Assembly: GCF_008389435.1 (NCBI RefSeq) | Contig: NZ_VUYS01000005.1 | Coordinates: 143,086-207,085 of the forward strand | Source of the DNA: Candidatus Nitrosocosmicus agrestis | GTDB lineage: Archaea > Thermoproteota > Nitrososphaeria > Nitrososphaerales > Nitrososphaeraceae | DNA length: 64,000 bases | Direction of reading: 5' to 3' | Part shown: in pieces, positions 8,347 to 18,113 of the stretch | Position numbering within the stretch: position 1 is the stretch's first letter | Layout of the letters: each line of letters opens with the position of its first letter | The notes under the pieces: model-generated | Database searches by the model: none | Told to the model about the DNA's origin: nothing | What the model saw: the letters and a program-made list of their open reading frames with translations, nothing else | Made by a program: the position numbers and the translations under genes

Positions 8347-9036
8347 ATGTCAAAGCAATCTATTTTTGAATCTGTAGTTGACAGACTGACTGTTAACCAA
8401 AAAAGATTTCTTGCAGAACTCACGGGAACGTTTATAGTTGTGGTTTTAGCTACAAGTTCAGTAGTTATCGATGCAAAATTAAATGGTATTCTTGGACTAC
8501 CTTTTATTGCATTTGCTCCTTTTGTAGGTGTTGCAATAGGGGTTTATCTTTTTGGAAAAATTTCTATGGCTCATTTTAACCCTGCCGTATCTGTAGGGTT
8601 TTGGATATCAAAACATATCACAAAAAAACTACTAGGTTTTTACCTTTTAGCTGAGATTGTTGGTGCCTTCCTTGCAAGTCTTTTTGTGAGTATCATAATA
8701 GGTCATGAGGCAAATTTGGGTGCTAATGCACCAAATTATTCATATCCTTTACCACTAATATTTGGAATTGAAGTTGTAGCTTCAGCTCTTTTGATGGCAG
8801 TAATACTGACAGTAGTTTACACAAAAGGCTTGAAAGGATTTGGAGGTGTCGCTATTGGAGGTATTGTTGGATTAGACATATTTTTTTTTGCTTTTATTTC
8901 AGGAGCATCTATGAATCCTGCTCGTTCACTTGCTCCGGCATTATTATCTGGAATATGGACTAATCTATGGTTGTACTGGACTGCAACATTTGTGGGTACC
9001 TCTGTTATTGCATCAATATATAGAAAAAAGGTTTGA
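8347..9036 (+). CDS. aquaglyceroporin (MIP family), likely arsenite channel
   Basis: The 229-residue membrane protein has six helices and both half-helix NPA motifs: HFNPAVS at residues 77-82 and MNPARS at 189-194, with Arg193 as the selectivity-filter arginine. MIP channels pass As(OH)3. In Sinorhizobium meliloti the arsenic-operon aquaporin AqpS lets arsenite made by ArsC leave the cell. The same logic fits here, because the gene follows arsC by 55 bases and no ArsB/Acr3 pump is visible. Glycerol or water transport cannot be excluded. Confidence 0.87.
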   Translation: MSKQSIFESVVDRLTVNQKRFLAELTGTFIVVVLATSSVVIDAKLNGILGLPFIAFAPFVGVAIGVYLFGKISMAHFNPAVSVGFWISKHITKKLLGFYLLAEIVGAFLASLFVSIIIGHEANLGANAPNYSYPLPLIFGIEVVASALLMAVILTVVYTKGLKGFGGVAIGGIVGLDIFFFAFISGASMNPARSLAPALLSGIWTNLWLYWTATFVGTSVIASIYRKKV

Positions 9037-9616
9037 ATGAATAACAAATATTATCCACTAGTAGTCATATCCAGAATCTGGTCCTCTCATTCAACACGTT
9101 CTTTCATATAGATAATATTTGAAGTACATGTAATAAGATGAATATTAAATATTAGAGTTGATTAAGATTATTCTGCAATATATTACTTTAACTGTCTTTC
9201 TAAAATGGCGAGAGATTAATTGATAAAAATTACAACACATATTAATAAAGAGGAACTCGAATCTGCGTCTTTCAAGCATAATCCACATATATTGATATTC
9301 TATTGTCAAGGAATTATATACAAAAAGGAAGGGATGAGATTTGTTCACGTGTCAGGCAATCATGGGTTTGACTTTTTCATGTTATTAACCGTTCGATTAA
9401 GAATTTGAGATCTTCTCCTGCTCGAATACCGTGTATTGTCTCGCTTTCTTTAGGAAAATAAGATTAGTGTATCACTCTCTCAAATTGTGACATTGTGATT
9501 TCCATTCACTCCAAACCTTGTTGATCGTAACTGTGTTATCAAGAGCCGTAATTTCATTAGTCAAATCGTTTACTCTATATTTTAGGATTTTAGTTCTGAT
9601 GCATATGTAACGTATC
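9037..9616. other. intergenic, no convincing gene
   Basis: Short overlapping frames exist on both strands around 9145-9408, but neither has a recognisable domain, ribosome site or clear promoter. The stretch separates the arsenic island from the MEDS gene. Confidence 0.5.
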
Positions 9617-10240
9617 TTAAATTTTAATTGCGATTTTATGGTGATCTATAATCTTTTTTTTCTGATCTACAGATAATCTGTCAAAATCTTTCTGGTGGTA
9701 TAAACATATTCCCCTAAGATTTGCGTCAAATTCAGCAGGGAGAGAAGATTCGTAATCAATCAGACTTTGTATATGATCTTTAAACAAAAATGCACCAGCA
9801 TCACCTAAAATAGACACTCCTTTTTTGTTCAAAGAATTGGCATACTCTACTAATTCATTATTAGCCTTCAATAAGGACTTTAAATCCAATACATGATTGG
9901 AATTTGCATTGTAATATTTTTCTAAAGAGTCAACAAGTATCAACGACTTTTCTTCCTTTTCGTATTTTGCTACATCGATTGACACTTCTCCTCCAGATAA
10001 GGAATTTCTTACAGAATCAATTGTATCATAGAATGGTGCAACACAAACCAATTCATTTTTTTCCTCAATACTTTTCTTTGCGTACAAGGACCACAAATCT
10101 TTTAATTTCGACCTGTCTGAATAAACAACTAATGCATGTAGTCCAGATAAAGAATCTAAAATAGAATTTATAGCATTATCTACGGTAGTTGAGATAATAT
10201 TGGAATTAGAATCATAATAACCAGACTTGTTGACACCCAA
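9617..10240 (-). CDS. MEDS-domain (DcmR-like sensory) protein
   Basis: The 207-residue protein matches the MEDS fold (sensory domain first described in DcmR and methanogen regulators, a relative of the KaiC/RecA-like fold). It shows HALVVYSDRSKL near the start, a central ELVCVAPFYDT strand, LILVDSLEKYY, VSILGDAGAFLF, and the hallmark C-terminal GICLYHQKDFDRLSVDQKKKIIDHHKIAI. No DNA-binding part is attached, so it is probably a stand-alone sensor or adaptor. A second, more diverged MEDS-like protein lies at 34598. The start is ATG 10240. Ligand unknown. Confidence 0.7.
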   Translation of the reverse strand: MGVNKSGYYDSNSNIISTTVDNAINSILDSLSGLHALVVYSDRSKLKDLWSLYAKKSIEEKNELVCVAPFYDTIDSVRNSLSGGEVSIDVAKYEKEEKSLILVDSLEKYYNANSNHVLDLKSLLKANNELVEYANSLNKKGVSILGDAGAFLFKDHIQSLIDYESSLPAEFDANLRGICLYHQKDFDRLSVDQKKKIIDHHKIAIKI

Positions 10241-10602
10241 CTTTAATCCTTGTATAAAAAACTATAATAACTTCATAATTTTGCCATATATTGAGATCTA
10301 CTTTAAAAAATGACTTTTTTTGTTGAGATTATTTACAAATTCATTGAATTTAATGCAATAGATAAAAAAACACAAAATAGCAAACCAAAGTTTTTGAATT
10401 AACACCGTGCTGGAACAGTGGATCAGATAATTTTGTATTTCTAGATGGTAATATCTGTAAAAACAAACTATTCAGACCTTTTATATTGCGTAGAAGAATA
10501 AATCCGTTTCTCATATTAAAATGTTAGAGTTACCAATTTAGAAAAACAAAAATAATAGTGATTTATTTTACCTCCACGCATAACCATAGTGTATTTCTGA
10601 AT
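10241..10602. other. intergenic, nothing recognised
   Basis: AT-rich spacer between the MEDS gene and the CDF pseudogene, with no supportable frame, RNA gene or strong hairpin. Confidence 0.5.
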
Positions 10603-11468
10603 TTAAGATGAAGGGATGACGGGAATTACAATTACCTCTTTTATATTGAATTTCTCAGAAACAGACTTCTTCATCAGTAATCCGTAATGTATTGTCAAGC
10701 GTCAATGTGGGATCTATTTTGACATATACTTGGGATTCTATCAAATGTCCTAGAGGTCTGATTCTAACATCAGAACTGTATAATTGGAATTTTTCATGGA
10801 CATATTTTATAATTTCAGTACTTAGCGTGGGATTGTTAACTGCATCAAGTAAAACCAATGTGGATTCCCTTAATGCAACGTAAGCCATAAAGAAAATATA
10901 TCCTGCGATAATTAGTCCACCAACAGCATCCATGTATGGAATCCCAAAGTATCCTGCTAATACACTTCCAAATCCAACGAATGATGCTGATCCGTCTTTA
11001 ATCGAGTTCTTTGCATCAAGATTTAAAGATATAAGATTGTATTTTTTTGCAATGCTTCTGACCCTAAAGGCTCTATGAAGTGATATGGCACCTGCTGCAA
11101 GTAATGTAATCATAGTGATTTCTGGATTTATAGATTCTACCGGATGAAGTATTCTTTCGTAAGCATGATAAGCAAATAAAGATACCTAAAATTATAACGA
11201 TTATTGCTGCGATAAACGCTGCAAAACTTTCTATTTTCCCATACCCATAATGAAACAGTTTTGATTTGGGTTTTTGGATCATAGTTATCCCAAACCAGAC
11301 TATGAATGAAACTAGAGAATCAGCTAGAGAATCAAGACCATCAGCTAGTAAGGTTAAACTACCTGTAGTTGTAGATATTACAACTTCGGCAACACCAATA
11401 CCTAATAAAGTCCAAATAGATGACCAAGCAGCCTTTTTTCCTTCTTCAAAGGCCAAATATTTGCTCAA
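10603..11468 (-). pseudogene. cation diffusion facilitator (CDF) transporter with two frameshifts
   Basis: Two minus-strand frames together give one CDF metal/proton antiporter. The first, from ATG 11468, has the N-terminal helices, including LLADGLDSLADS with its metal-site Asp residues. It then breaks near 11171-11178, where an extra T shifts the frame. Restoring it gives GIFIAYHAYERILHPVESIN joined to ITMITLLAAGAISL, which continues to about 10660. A second shift near DEE (about 10655-10662) hides the tail KKSVSEKFNIKEVIVIP, ending at the stop at 10603-10605. Corrected length is about 288 residues, normal for the family. Two independent indels make pseudogene more likely than sequencing error, but long-read error cannot be excluded. 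Confidence 0.75.
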
Positions 11469-11818
11469 AAGTTGATCCTTTTAAGTGGTCTCGATCTTAT
11501 AATCCTTATGTGTGAAAAATTTACAAAAACTTCATCAAAATATTATCAAGTAGTAACTTAGTTTTGTAATTATTCTATTTATTAGAAAACTTAATTCATT
11601 TGGATTTTAATAAAACTATCCTGATATATTTGGCTATAAAAAGTGCACAGAGATTACATTCGTTCACAATATAAAGCATTATTATGTATATAAGAATTTT
11701 TTATGAATATCTTAAATAGATTCCGAGATTAATTACAATAAAAAATGAAAAAATTGCATAGAGGCTGTTTTGGTATATATAAATTCTGAGTATTTTATAT
11801 AACTTCATTTCTAAAAAC

Positions 11819-12070
11819 ATTTCAAATGCCTACCGAAGAGATCAGAAAAAAATTGTCACCTGGTATAAAAAAATTACTCAAGAACACTACTTCTTTACCA
11901 CAATAGAGAAAAATCTGGATAAAATTTACTCGACAAATCTGTTTGATTTGCCCGATGAAGAATTCGCACAGATTTCACTTAGTATTAAAAAACCTGAGGA
12001 TAACAAATATCACTTAGCCGCTAATCCATTTACTGCCATATTTCTTGGAGCAACTTGCAAAACAGTATAG
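11819..12070 (+). pseudogene. possible coding fragment without a start
   Basis: An open frame reads RRDQKKIVTWYKKITQEHYF, then LDKIYSTNLFDLPDEEFAQI, and ends HLAANPFTAIFLGATCKTV before a TAG. Composition is protein-like, but there is no in-frame start. An ATG at 11826 is in another frame, as if a one-base indel in a run of seven A near 11841 separated start and body. I do not recognise the family. Confidence 0.35.
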
Positions 12071-12538
12071 ATGTAATATCAAATAATTTAAAATCTATAG
12101 TGTCTGATTGAATTCAAACAGAATTTGACAATAGAATGAACAGTAAATGCCTAGATTGTGAAGCCTTAGACTTTAATTATGCAAAATAATTCAATAAATG
12201 TGGAAAAGTATTAAGATCTGTCGAGTAAGCAAAGTATCAAGGAAAGTTATAACAAAATAATAAATATTCATATATTGAAAATATTGCTATTGCTTTTGTA
12301 TACCAAACTGCGTTAGGGCGAGCCAGGTAAGTATACCTGATATCTAGAAGAACTTCATTATAGGGCGGATTGTCAACTGAATCCTACTTTGAGAGATGAG
12401 TTGTCAGTTTGCTCTATTTTATTTACAAGGTCGAGTAAAAAATGATCTCTTACATTACTCTAGTTTATTAATCATTATACTAAATAAAATCGAATCAAAT
12501 TAAAACTGCAGAATCAATAATGCGACTTGAAAAACAAA
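12071..12538. other. intergenic, nothing recognised
   Basis: No supportable frame or RNA gene. AT-rich, with a few GC-richer patches around 12310-12420 that do not fold into an obvious known RNA. Confidence 0.45.
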
Positions 12539-12573
12539 ATATAATATAATATAATATAATATAATATAATAAA
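12539..12573. repeat. (ATAAT)n pentanucleotide tract
   Basis: About seven uninterrupted copies of ATAAT lie 17 bases after the 3' end of the secreted-protein gene at 12590. Length variation between strains would be expected. Confidence 0.85.
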
Positions 12574-12589
12574 TTGTAATTTGGTCGGT

Positions 12590-12979
12590 CTAACCAAATA
12601 CGTTAGTGATTGGATGATCTATCTTGCTCTGGGACGCGTGGGTTGCAAATGAATTAATCGATGCTTGTTCTGACACGGTAAATCCTTCTTGTCCTGTAGC
12701 CTTAATCTTTGCAATTAGCGCATCTTGGACATCATGTAGATATGCCCAGGTACCACCACCCCAGGCTGTTACTCTGCCCTCGTAATAATATACCTTGCTA
12801 ATCAAACCCTCAGCTAATCCAGTTTTAAATAAATTGGTGTTTGCTATCTCGGCTTTTAGCACATCTCCATCATTTTTTAACTGAGTGACTAGTTCATCCA
12901 TCCCACTCTGAGCACTAACTGTCGAAATAAGAGAGGAGGTTGTTATTAGAAATCCTAACGATAACACAATTGTCAACAT
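12590..12979 (-). CDS. small secreted protein of unknown function
   Basis: The 129-residue protein begins with a clear signal peptide (MLTIVLSLGFLITTSSLISTVSA, cleavage likely after VSA or SAQ). The mature part of about 105 residues is helical and soluble, with VYYYEGRVTAWGGGTWAYLH and a repeated hydrophobic periodicity. No cysteines are present. Not assigned to a family. The start is ATG 12979. It is an isolated gene flanked 3' by the ATAAT tract. Confidence 0.65.
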   Translation of the reverse strand: MLTIVLSLGFLITTSSLISTVSAQSGMDELVTQLKNDGDVLKAEIANTNLFKTGLAEGLISKVYYYEGRVTAWGGGTWAYLHDVQDALIAKIKATGQEGFTVSEQASINSFATHASQSKIDHPITNVFG

Positions 12980-13286
12980 AGGTGTTTTTGAGGTATATTG
13001 TATCGTTTTGAAAATGTGATCATTTATTAATATATTTTTAGTGTAGATTTTCCTATTCGATTTTCCACTTTGTATAATTTTTTATCTCTGCGTATAAGGC
13101 AGTTTATTGGACAAAGTTGTTTGAGTTAGAGTAAGCTCAACAATGTGAGAACTACTACAATTATTGCTATTGAAATTGTGTATAGATCGACCTTTATATT
13201 TTTCTTCTATTGACATTCTTGAGATGACTGACAAAAACTTTGCTTTTTTAAGATAAAAATATTATGTGTAAACCCGTGAATGGAAT
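12980..13286. other. intergenic, nothing recognised
   Basis: Promoter-side spacer of the secreted-protein gene and 3' flank of tRNA-Val. The segment TAAACCCGTGAATG at 13269-13282 reappears inverted near 2738-2752. Confidence 0.5.
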
Positions 13287-13360
13287 GGAGGGGATGGGAT
13301 TTGAACCCATGACCACCTGCGTGTAAGGCAGGTATCCTAACCAGTCTAGACAACCCCTCC
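13287..13360 (-). tRNA. tRNA-Val (TAC)
   Basis: On the minus strand, a 7-bp acceptor (GGAGGGG/CCCCTCC) and anticodon stem CCTGC/GCAGG enclose the loop CTTACAC, giving anticodon TAC. The T-arm has GGTTCAAATCC. No intron and no encoded CCA. Confidence 0.95.
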
Positions 13361-13444
13361 GAAAAATTATTTAGAACTGTATTAAGCCAGTGTTATTAAC
13401 CTTTGTTTTAACTTGACAATCGGCCCTTTTTGTCAAGTATATAT

Positions 13445-14911
13445 TTAAACATCAGCATAAATGGAGAATTCGTGAGGATGAGGTCGTATAGTAACTTCTT
13501 GATGGTCTTTTGCCTCTTGTAAAATTATAGAATCAATGATTTCATCATCAAATATTGGCTTTAGAAATTCTCTATCTATATTTAGCTCTTCATATGCTTC
13601 TCTAAGAGATGGTGGTAATTGTCTGATTCCAAGTTCTCGTCTGCGTTGAGGTGACATCTTGAATATATCTTCATCTATTGGGTCAGGAATAGCTGTCTTT
13701 TTCTTTATTCCGTCCAAACCAGCTGAAATTATGGCTGAAAATGCCAAATATGGATTACAAGACGGGTCAGGAGCTCTGAATTCTATTCTCTTCATATGCG
13801 CAAATCTTTCTCCTTTATAATGTGCAGGATTTCTAATTATTGCAGACCTATTGCCAGTACTCCATGCTATGTAAACGGGAGCTTCGTATCCTGGTACCAG
13901 CCTTCTATAAGAATTGGTGGTTGGTGCAACAATTGCAGCCAAGGCCGATGCATGATTTAAAATTCCAGCAGCAAAGTATCTGGCCAACTGCGACATTTCC
14001 GCATAAGAGTCGTTAATATCGTAAAAGAGATTTTTCTGATCATCCCACAAACTAACATTTACATGCATACCTGAACCATTGTCAAGTGCAATTGGTTTGG
14101 GCATCATAGTAGCTATTTTGCCCTGTTTTTTTGCAATGTTTTTTACAATGTATTTATAGCTTTGTACAGAGTCAGCAGCATTTACCAAAGTATCAAATCT
14201 GATATCGATTTCACACTGTCCAGCCGTAGCAACTTCATGATGATGTGCATCACAAATAATTCCAAAATTGTTACTCAAAACATCAACACATTGGTTGCGA
14301 TACTGCATTAAGGTATCGCCTGGGGCACTGGGCAAATAACCTTCCTTTAGTCTCAATGCATAGCCTACGCCTTCTGTGGACCATGGGGCCTCCTTGGAGC
14401 TTATGCTATAACTTTGTGATCTATAAGGTGTCATTGTATTTACTTCTAACTTGTCAAAAACAAAAAATTCTACCTCTGGACCCCAAAACGAATTGTGGAA
14501 TCCCTGTGCTTTAACATATTCTTCGGCTCTTCGAGCAATACCTCTCGGATCCTTTTTGAACTGGGTTCTATTTTCGCCGCCTCCCAATATATCGCAAATC
14601 AGTCTTGCAGTTTTGTATTCTTCTATCCAAGGAATAATCGCGTAAGTTGAGGGATCAGGTCTTATTATCAGATCGGATTCATGGATTTCAGTAAAACCTC
14701 TAATTGAAGAACCATCTAACTTTGGCAATCCGTACTCGAAATCTTCTTTTTTAAACATATTTGCGGCCATTGTCGTGTGATGGAACCTACCAGTCAAACC
14801 TGTAAATTGTAAATCTAGAAATTTAATTTCCTCATCCTTTAATCTCATCATAATTTGTTCTGCGGTAAAATTTAATGATTCTATTTTACCATCTATGACT
14901 TTATAAGGCAA
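13445..14911 (-). CDS. glnA: glutamine synthetase, type I
   Basis: The 488-residue enzyme makes glutamine from glutamate, ammonium and ATP. In an ammonia oxidiser it is the main nitrogen-assimilation step. Family motifs appear in order: the beta-grasp segment LDLQFTGLTGRFHH, GPEVEFFVFD (metal Glu), DAHHHEVATAGQCEIDIRF, the ATP-site NGSGMHVNVSLWD, VPGYEAPVYIAWSTGNRSAI and RIEFRAPDPSCNPYLAFSA. The region where bacterial type I-beta enzymes carry the adenylylated Tyr reads DEDIFKMSPQ, so adenylylation control is unlikely. It is divergent from the GINS gene, with 64 bases between starts. Confidence 0.95.
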   Translation of the reverse strand: MPYKVIDGKIESLNFTAEQIMMRLKDEEIKFLDLQFTGLTGRFHHTTMAANMFKKEDFEYGLPKLDGSSIRGFTEIHESDLIIRPDPSTYAIIPWIEEYKTARLICDILGGGENRTQFKKDPRGIARRAEEYVKAQGFHNSFWGPEVEFFVFDKLEVNTMTPYRSQSYSISSKEAPWSTEGVGYALRLKEGYLPSAPGDTLMQYRNQCVDVLSNNFGIICDAHHHEVATAGQCEIDIRFDTLVNAADSVQSYKYIVKNIAKKQGKIATMMPKPIALDNGSGMHVNVSLWDDQKNLFYDINDSYAEMSQLARYFAAGILNHASALAAIVAPTTNSYRRLVPGYEAPVYIAWSTGNRSAIIRNPAHYKGERFAHMKRIEFRAPDPSCNPYLAFSAIISAGLDGIKKKTAIPDPIDEDIFKMSPQRRRELGIRQLPPSLREAYEELNIDREFLKPIFDDEIIDSIILQEAKDHQEVTIRPHPHEFSIYADV

Positions 14912-14975
14912 ATGAAATAATCGATATAGTAAAATAAAAACCTCTAATTAAGCTTATCATGTATAGATAACTAAG

Positions 14976-15608
14976 GTGAAGCTGATGGACCAAGATGAGA
15001 CACAAAATCTGATAACCATAGATGAAATTCATAATATTTTAAAAAAGGAAATTCAGCTTCCCAATGGACCCCAACCTATTCCTCAGAATCTTTATCAAAA
15101 TATAGCCAAACTAATTTACTTGCTAAATGAACAAAGTGAAGTAGATTATCTAGAACTACCAGACGAGGATGATACCACCAAGGAAATATCTGCAGAAATT
15201 AAATCCAATTTGATAATTGTTCTTACCAAATTAACTACTTTGCTTTTTACTATAAGATGCAAGAAAATTTTTAACAGCTCCAATTCCTCATCAGATGTAT
15301 TTGACTATTCCAACCTTACTGACGAAGAAAAATATGTATTCTTTGGCAATCGAGAAAGAGAAAAGCGAATTGAAGTTATTTTGAAAATGTTGCTTAAAGG
15401 TAAACCAAAAACTCTAGAAAGAATTGTTTCTTCGGTAAAGGAAAATTTCGTCCTTGTAAGGTTTCTTGATTCGATGGATAAATTTGTTGGAGTAAATATG
15501 AGTAATTATGGTCCATACAAAAAAGACGATGTGGCGATTTTGCCATTCGAAAATGCAAGATCTATGATAGAAAATAATAAAGCTAGAGAAATACGTAGAA
15601 TGGTCTAG
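14976..15608 (+). CDS. GINS-family DNA replication subunit (Gins51-like)
   Basis: The 210-residue protein has an N-terminal helical A domain with acidic segments and the conserved middle LTDEEKYVFFGNREREKRIE. It ends in the small beta domain ENFVLVRFLDSMDKFVGVNM then NYGPYKKDDVAILPFENARSMI, the signature of archaeal GINS51. With MCM and Cdc45/GAN it forms the replicative CMG-type helicase. GTG or ATG starts lie close together at the 5' end. Its assignment to the 51 rather than the 23 subunit follows from the beta domain being C-terminal. Confidence 0.8.
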   Translation: MKLMDQDETQNLITIDEIHNILKKEIQLPNGPQPIPQNLYQNIAKLIYLLNEQSEVDYLELPDEDDTTKEISAEIKSNLIIVLTKLTTLLFTIRCKKIFNSSNSSSDVFDYSNLTDEEKYVFFGNREREKRIEVILKMLLKGKPKTLERIVSSVKENFVLVRFLDSMDKFVGVNMSNYGPYKKDDVAILPFENARSMIENNKAREIRRMV

Positions 15609-15649
15609 TAGGTGGTCAGATGAATACACAGATTTTAGTTGGCGTTTGC

Positions 15650-15823
15650 TTAGATTTTTTTGTCCTCTTGAGTTTTTCCTATATAATATTCAGCAATTTT
15701 TTTTGAATAACATTTGCTACATAAAACTCCTGAAACGTTCCATTGCTTCATTGGTTCATATTTGAAATCGCCTATCTTTTCATTGCATATGCTGCAATTG
15801 ATCCGTTCCCTCCGACTAAGCAT
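15650..15823 (-). CDS. 57-residue zinc-ribbon protein
   Basis: A short frame runs from ATG 15823 to TAA 15650. It encodes two CxxC knuckles, Cys10/Cys13 (INCSICNEKIG) and Cys35/Cys38 (VLCSKCYSKKIAEYY), 22 residues apart. This is a treble-clef-like stand-alone zinc ribbon with a basic C-terminus. It lies in the spacer between the GINS and cupredoxin genes on the opposite strand. The regular spacing and compact size make it credible. The partner is unknown; small zinc ribbons of this kind in archaea often act in transcription or translation. Confidence 0.6.
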   Translation of the reverse strand: MLSRRERINCSICNEKIGDFKYEPMKQWNVSGVLCSKCYSKKIAEYYIGKTQEDKKI

Positions 15824-15976
15824 TATCTCGTAGGAATGAAAATATCAGGAATAAAAGTTATATCATTCGATTAGTTCCTTGATAATATATAATCAGAATC
15901 TTGTCAATAAACTGAATTTTTGACTTTGTACATAAAAGACATTAATAGGGGCGATCCAATACATTTTCTTGTCAAA

Positions 15977-16489
15977 ATGGCTGATAAGACCGACAAGAGA
16001 GCATTTATTGCACTAATGGTGTTGGCAGTTATAACTGGGATAGTTACCTTTTATGCATTCGGAGCGGTTACTCCAAAATCCGGCGTTGTTGATTCTATTT
16101 ACCGACAAGAATTACCACCTGAGGCCACGGCTTCTGAAGATGCTGCAGCAGGTGCAGCAGGTGCAGCAGTAGATGAGTCTGCATATGCCAATAAAGTTGA
16201 AATTAAAATCTTAAAGGGTTCTTCTACACAGGGTAATCCATCATACGATCCTAATCCTGGATCTGCTTCAAGTGATGCATTAGTTACATGGGTTAACGAC
16301 GATACTGTCCCTCACACAGCAACTAGCGGAGCTGGACCCTCCGACCCTGAAAGCGGTAAATTATTCGATACAGGAATCATAATGGCAGGTGATAAGGCTA
16401 GTGTCCCGGCAGAAAAAATAGGTGCAGGCGAACACGATTATCATTGTACTGTTCACCCCTTCATGCAAGGAAAAATCACAATTACCTAA
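15977..16489 (+). CDS. membrane-anchored type 1 cupredoxin (plastocyanin/halocyanin-like)
   Basis: From ATG 15977 the 170-residue protein has one N-terminal membrane helix (RAFIALMVLAVITGIVTFYA). An Ala-rich acidic linker and a blue-copper domain follow. Copper ligands are His in VPHTATSG and Cys, His and Met in YHCTVHPFMQG. A TTG 57 bases upstream would add a hydrophilic extension and is less likely. Proteins of this type carry electrons in the copper-based respiratory chain of ammonia-oxidising archaea, replacing cytochrome c. They face the pseudo-periplasm. Confidence 0.88.
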   Translation: MADKTDKRAFIALMVLAVITGIVTFYAFGAVTPKSGVVDSIYRQELPPEATASEDAAAGAAGAAVDESAYANKVEIKILKGSSTQGNPSYDPNPGSASSDALVTWVNDDTVPHTATSGAGPSDPESGKLFDTGIIMAGDKASVPAEKIGAGEHDYHCTVHPFMQGKITIT

Positions 16490-16656
16490 TTTCTTTAAAA
16501 ATTTAATTTCTTTGCATTTATTTTTTTAATAATTTCATAAAAATATCAGATTTATTATAATACATTTAATATTAATATATATGTCATATAAATTTTATAA
16601 TTATAACAGCGTTATTCTGACGAATATTTATATAATGTATTCGTACATAAAATTTT

Positions 16657-17439
16657 ATGTCTTTCTTAACGATAAAAGATCTAAATGTCAATATTGATGA
16701 TAAAAAAATTCTAAACGGTGTTAATTTAGAAGTAAACAAAGGTGAAGTCCATGCCATTATGGGATTAAATGGCTCAGGAAAAAGTACCTTGGCAAATGTT
16801 TTGCTTGGACATCCACGGTATTCTGTAACTTCAGGTGATATACTTGTAAACGATGAAAGTATAGTCGACCTGAAGACAGACGAAAGGGCAAAGAAAGGGC
16901 TATTTCTAGGATTCCAATACCCTACCGAAGTTTCTGGTGTGGGTTACAGTCACTTTTTACGTAATGCATATAATTTACTAAGCAAATCCCTCGGTGAAGA
17001 GCAAAAAGATCGTGAGGTATTCATTACGGTAAAAGAGTTCCATGAGTATCTGAAACGAAATTTGGATAATGTTGGATTGGATCCAAGCTTTTTAAGTAGA
17101 TATTTAAATGAAGGATTTTCAGGTGGAGAAAAGAAGAGGTCTGAAGTAATGCAGATGCTAGTTCTAAGACCCAATTTGGCAATACTGGATGAACCCGATT
17201 CGGGGTTAGATATTGATGCGGTAAAAGCTGTGGCTGAGGCCATAAATAAACTCATAGAAACGGGTGCAGGCGTAATAGTTATCACACACTATGCTAGGAT
17301 CTTGCGATATCTCAATAAACTTGATAAGGTACATGTCATGTCAAAGGGAAAAATTATAAAAACAGCAGGCAAGGAACTTTCAGAAGAACTGGAATCTAAA
17401 GGCTATGCATGGTTAGGACTATCTGACGATACCAAGTAA
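16657..17439 (+). CDS. sufC: Fe-S cluster assembly ATPase SufC
   Basis: The 260-residue ABC ATPase has Walker A GLNGSGKST (residues 36-44), signature FSGGEKKRSEVMQM (155-168) and Walker B LAILDEPDSGLD (175-186), all typical of SufC. It would power the SufBCD scaffold that builds Fe-S clusters. sufB and sufD are usually adjacent but are not in this window, so here sufC is a single transcription unit. The 5' region is very AT-rich, with TATATAAT just before the start. Confidence 0.93.
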   Translation: MSFLTIKDLNVNIDDKKILNGVNLEVNKGEVHAIMGLNGSGKSTLANVLLGHPRYSVTSGDILVNDESIVDLKTDERAKKGLFLGFQYPTEVSGVGYSHFLRNAYNLLSKSLGEEQKDREVFITVKEFHEYLKRNLDNVGLDPSFLSRYLNEGFSGGEKKRSEVMQMLVLRPNLAILDEPDSGLDIDAVKAVAEAINKLIETGAGVIVITHYARILRYLNKLDKVHVMSKGKIIKTAGKELSEELESKGYAWLGLSDDTK

Positions 17440-18113
17440 TTTCCTTCTTTTCTTTGAGCATTAGAAGTTCGAGTAAGGCCAAAAGATAAGGATCTGCCAG
17501 TCTTAATTTCATTTCTTGTTTGTCAACCAATACATGCAAAATGATATGTTGCTTGCGTAGAGCGCCATAAATAAGGATGATGAGAAATCAATAACCAATA
17601 CAGGATAAAGAGACAGAATATTCTAAACTGTCTTAACTAAATACTCTTGTATCCGTAAAATATGTTTGTATATAAGAATTTTGTCAAGATTGCGAAATTT
17701 CCGGTCTATTTTAATAGTTTGGTATCTTATATCTTATATCTTATATCTTATATCTTATATCTTATATCTTATATCTTATATCTTATATCTTATATCTTGC
17801 ATTTTTACATTTTTTTCTAAAACCTGTATTGTTATGATCGTCAGCAATTGAAACAATAACAATAACAATAACAATAGCAGTAAAAAACTGACAACTCCCT
17901 ACCTCCTAATCCAAATAATCTATCTGCTTTGACTGGACTTTCAATGTGTTCTGTCAAAGCTCAGACTCACAGAGCTAGATATTACAACAAGGCATCTACC
18001 CGAATCATAATATTTATTTCTTGTATTGTATTATAAGCACACAAACTCGTACCATTGATGTATAGGAAAGGACTAAACAAGCGGGTAGTGTTTGATTTGA
18101 AAATTGAGTTGAA
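17440..18113. other. intergenic with microsatellites, no gene
   Basis: Holds a heptanucleotide tract (17724-17798) and about four copies of AACAAT (17851-17876). A 61-codon frame across the tract is just repeat translated as YLISYIL units and is not a gene. Confidence 0.6.
17724..17798. repeat. (ATCTTAT)n heptanucleotide tract
   Basis: About ten uninterrupted copies of ATCTTAT lie between sufC and the small-protein gene at 18114. It is a likely hypervariable marker. Confidence 0.9.

Noticed and set aside
9145..9408. overlapping 67- and 62-residue frames
   Set aside because: Mutually overlapping on opposite strands, AT-rich, no start signals or motifs.
17666..17851. 61-residue frame
   Set aside because: Mostly the translated ATCTTAT repeat.
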